From DASQWP01 sp050697555 (GTDB taxonomy: Bacteria > Actinomycetota > Thermoleophilia > Gaiellales > Gaiellaceae): 5,754 nt of DNA. Below the pieces are notes generated by a model that saw only the letters and a program-made list of their open reading frames with translations, searched no databases and was not told the DNA's origin. The stretch lies in the NCBI GenBank assembly GCA_050697555.1, contig JBOHAD010000115.1, forward strand, positions 1-5,754, written 5' to 3'. This document shows, piece after piece, positions 5,643 through 5,754 of this stretch (the stretch's first letter is position 1; every line of letters starts with the position of its first letter). Made by a program: the position numbers and the translations under genes.

Positions 5643-5754
5643 GTCTCGCGGACGCGCTCGGCCGCCATCGCGGCCGTGTCCTCGCCGACCGCGCGGATGA
5701 CCTCGGGCCGCTCGAGCAGGCGCAGCCGCTGCTCCTCCGTGGAGCGGTTCTTCA
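5639..5754 (-). CDS. C-terminal fragment of an unidentified protein (5' truncated by window edge)
   Basis: An open minus-strand frame enters from the right edge and encodes 37 visible residues ending EVIRAVGEDTAAMAAERVRET. All third codon positions are G or C, and the segment is charged and helix-forming, so I take it as the true end of a gene and not as intergenic sequence. Its stop (5641-5639) overlaps the stop of the OCD-like gene by 4 bp. I do not recognise the family from so short a piece. Confidence 0.6.
   Translation of the reverse strand, partial: KNRSTEEQRLRLLERPEVIRAVGEDTAAMAAERVRET

Overview
The window is high-GC, gene-dense bacterial DNA. It shows GTG starts, almost complete G/C at third codon positions, very short intergenic gaps, and start codons lying a few bases downstream of TANNNT -10 boxes with no clear Shine-Dalgarno (leaderless style). 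Together with the protein flavour, this suggests an actinobacterium. A deep-branching Thermoleophilia-like lineage is my best guess, but that is inference and not proven here.

Layout, left to right. The 3' part of a groEL chaperonin gene (+) runs off the left edge and is followed by a 115-bp gap with two strong hairpins. Next on the + strand come a YgfZ/GcvT-like folate-binding protein, a tRNA-Arg whose anticodon reads GCG, and a gene for a single-pass membrane protein broken by two -1 frame changes. Then come a DUF421/YetF-type membrane protein gene and a cytoplasmic BtuF-like (cobalamin/iron-siderophore) binding-protein gene. Converging on these from the right is a two-gene minus-strand operon: a short-chain dehydrogenase (SDR) whose 3' end overlaps the start of a Rieske ferredoxin-like protein. 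Diverging from the SDR across only 22 bp is an ornithine cyclodeaminase/mu-crystallin family gene (+). Its stop shares a CTAG tetramer with the stop of a gene entering from the right edge on the minus strand.

How they work together. Most of this looks like ordinary core and accessory chromosome: protein folding (GroEL), Fe-S cluster maintenance (YgfZ), translation (tRNA), redox (SDR plus Rieske) and amino-acid metabolism (OCD family). The broken membrane-protein gene and the DUF421 gene are separated by 3 bp and probably form a translationally coupled pair. I see no phage, insertion sequence, CRISPR array, toxin-antitoxin or defence island, and no convincing new multi-gene system. The points most worth a second look are the GCG anticodon, the doubly frameshifted gene, the duplicated-arm hairpin after groEL, the twin palindromes in the convergent region, and the compact divergent promoter.
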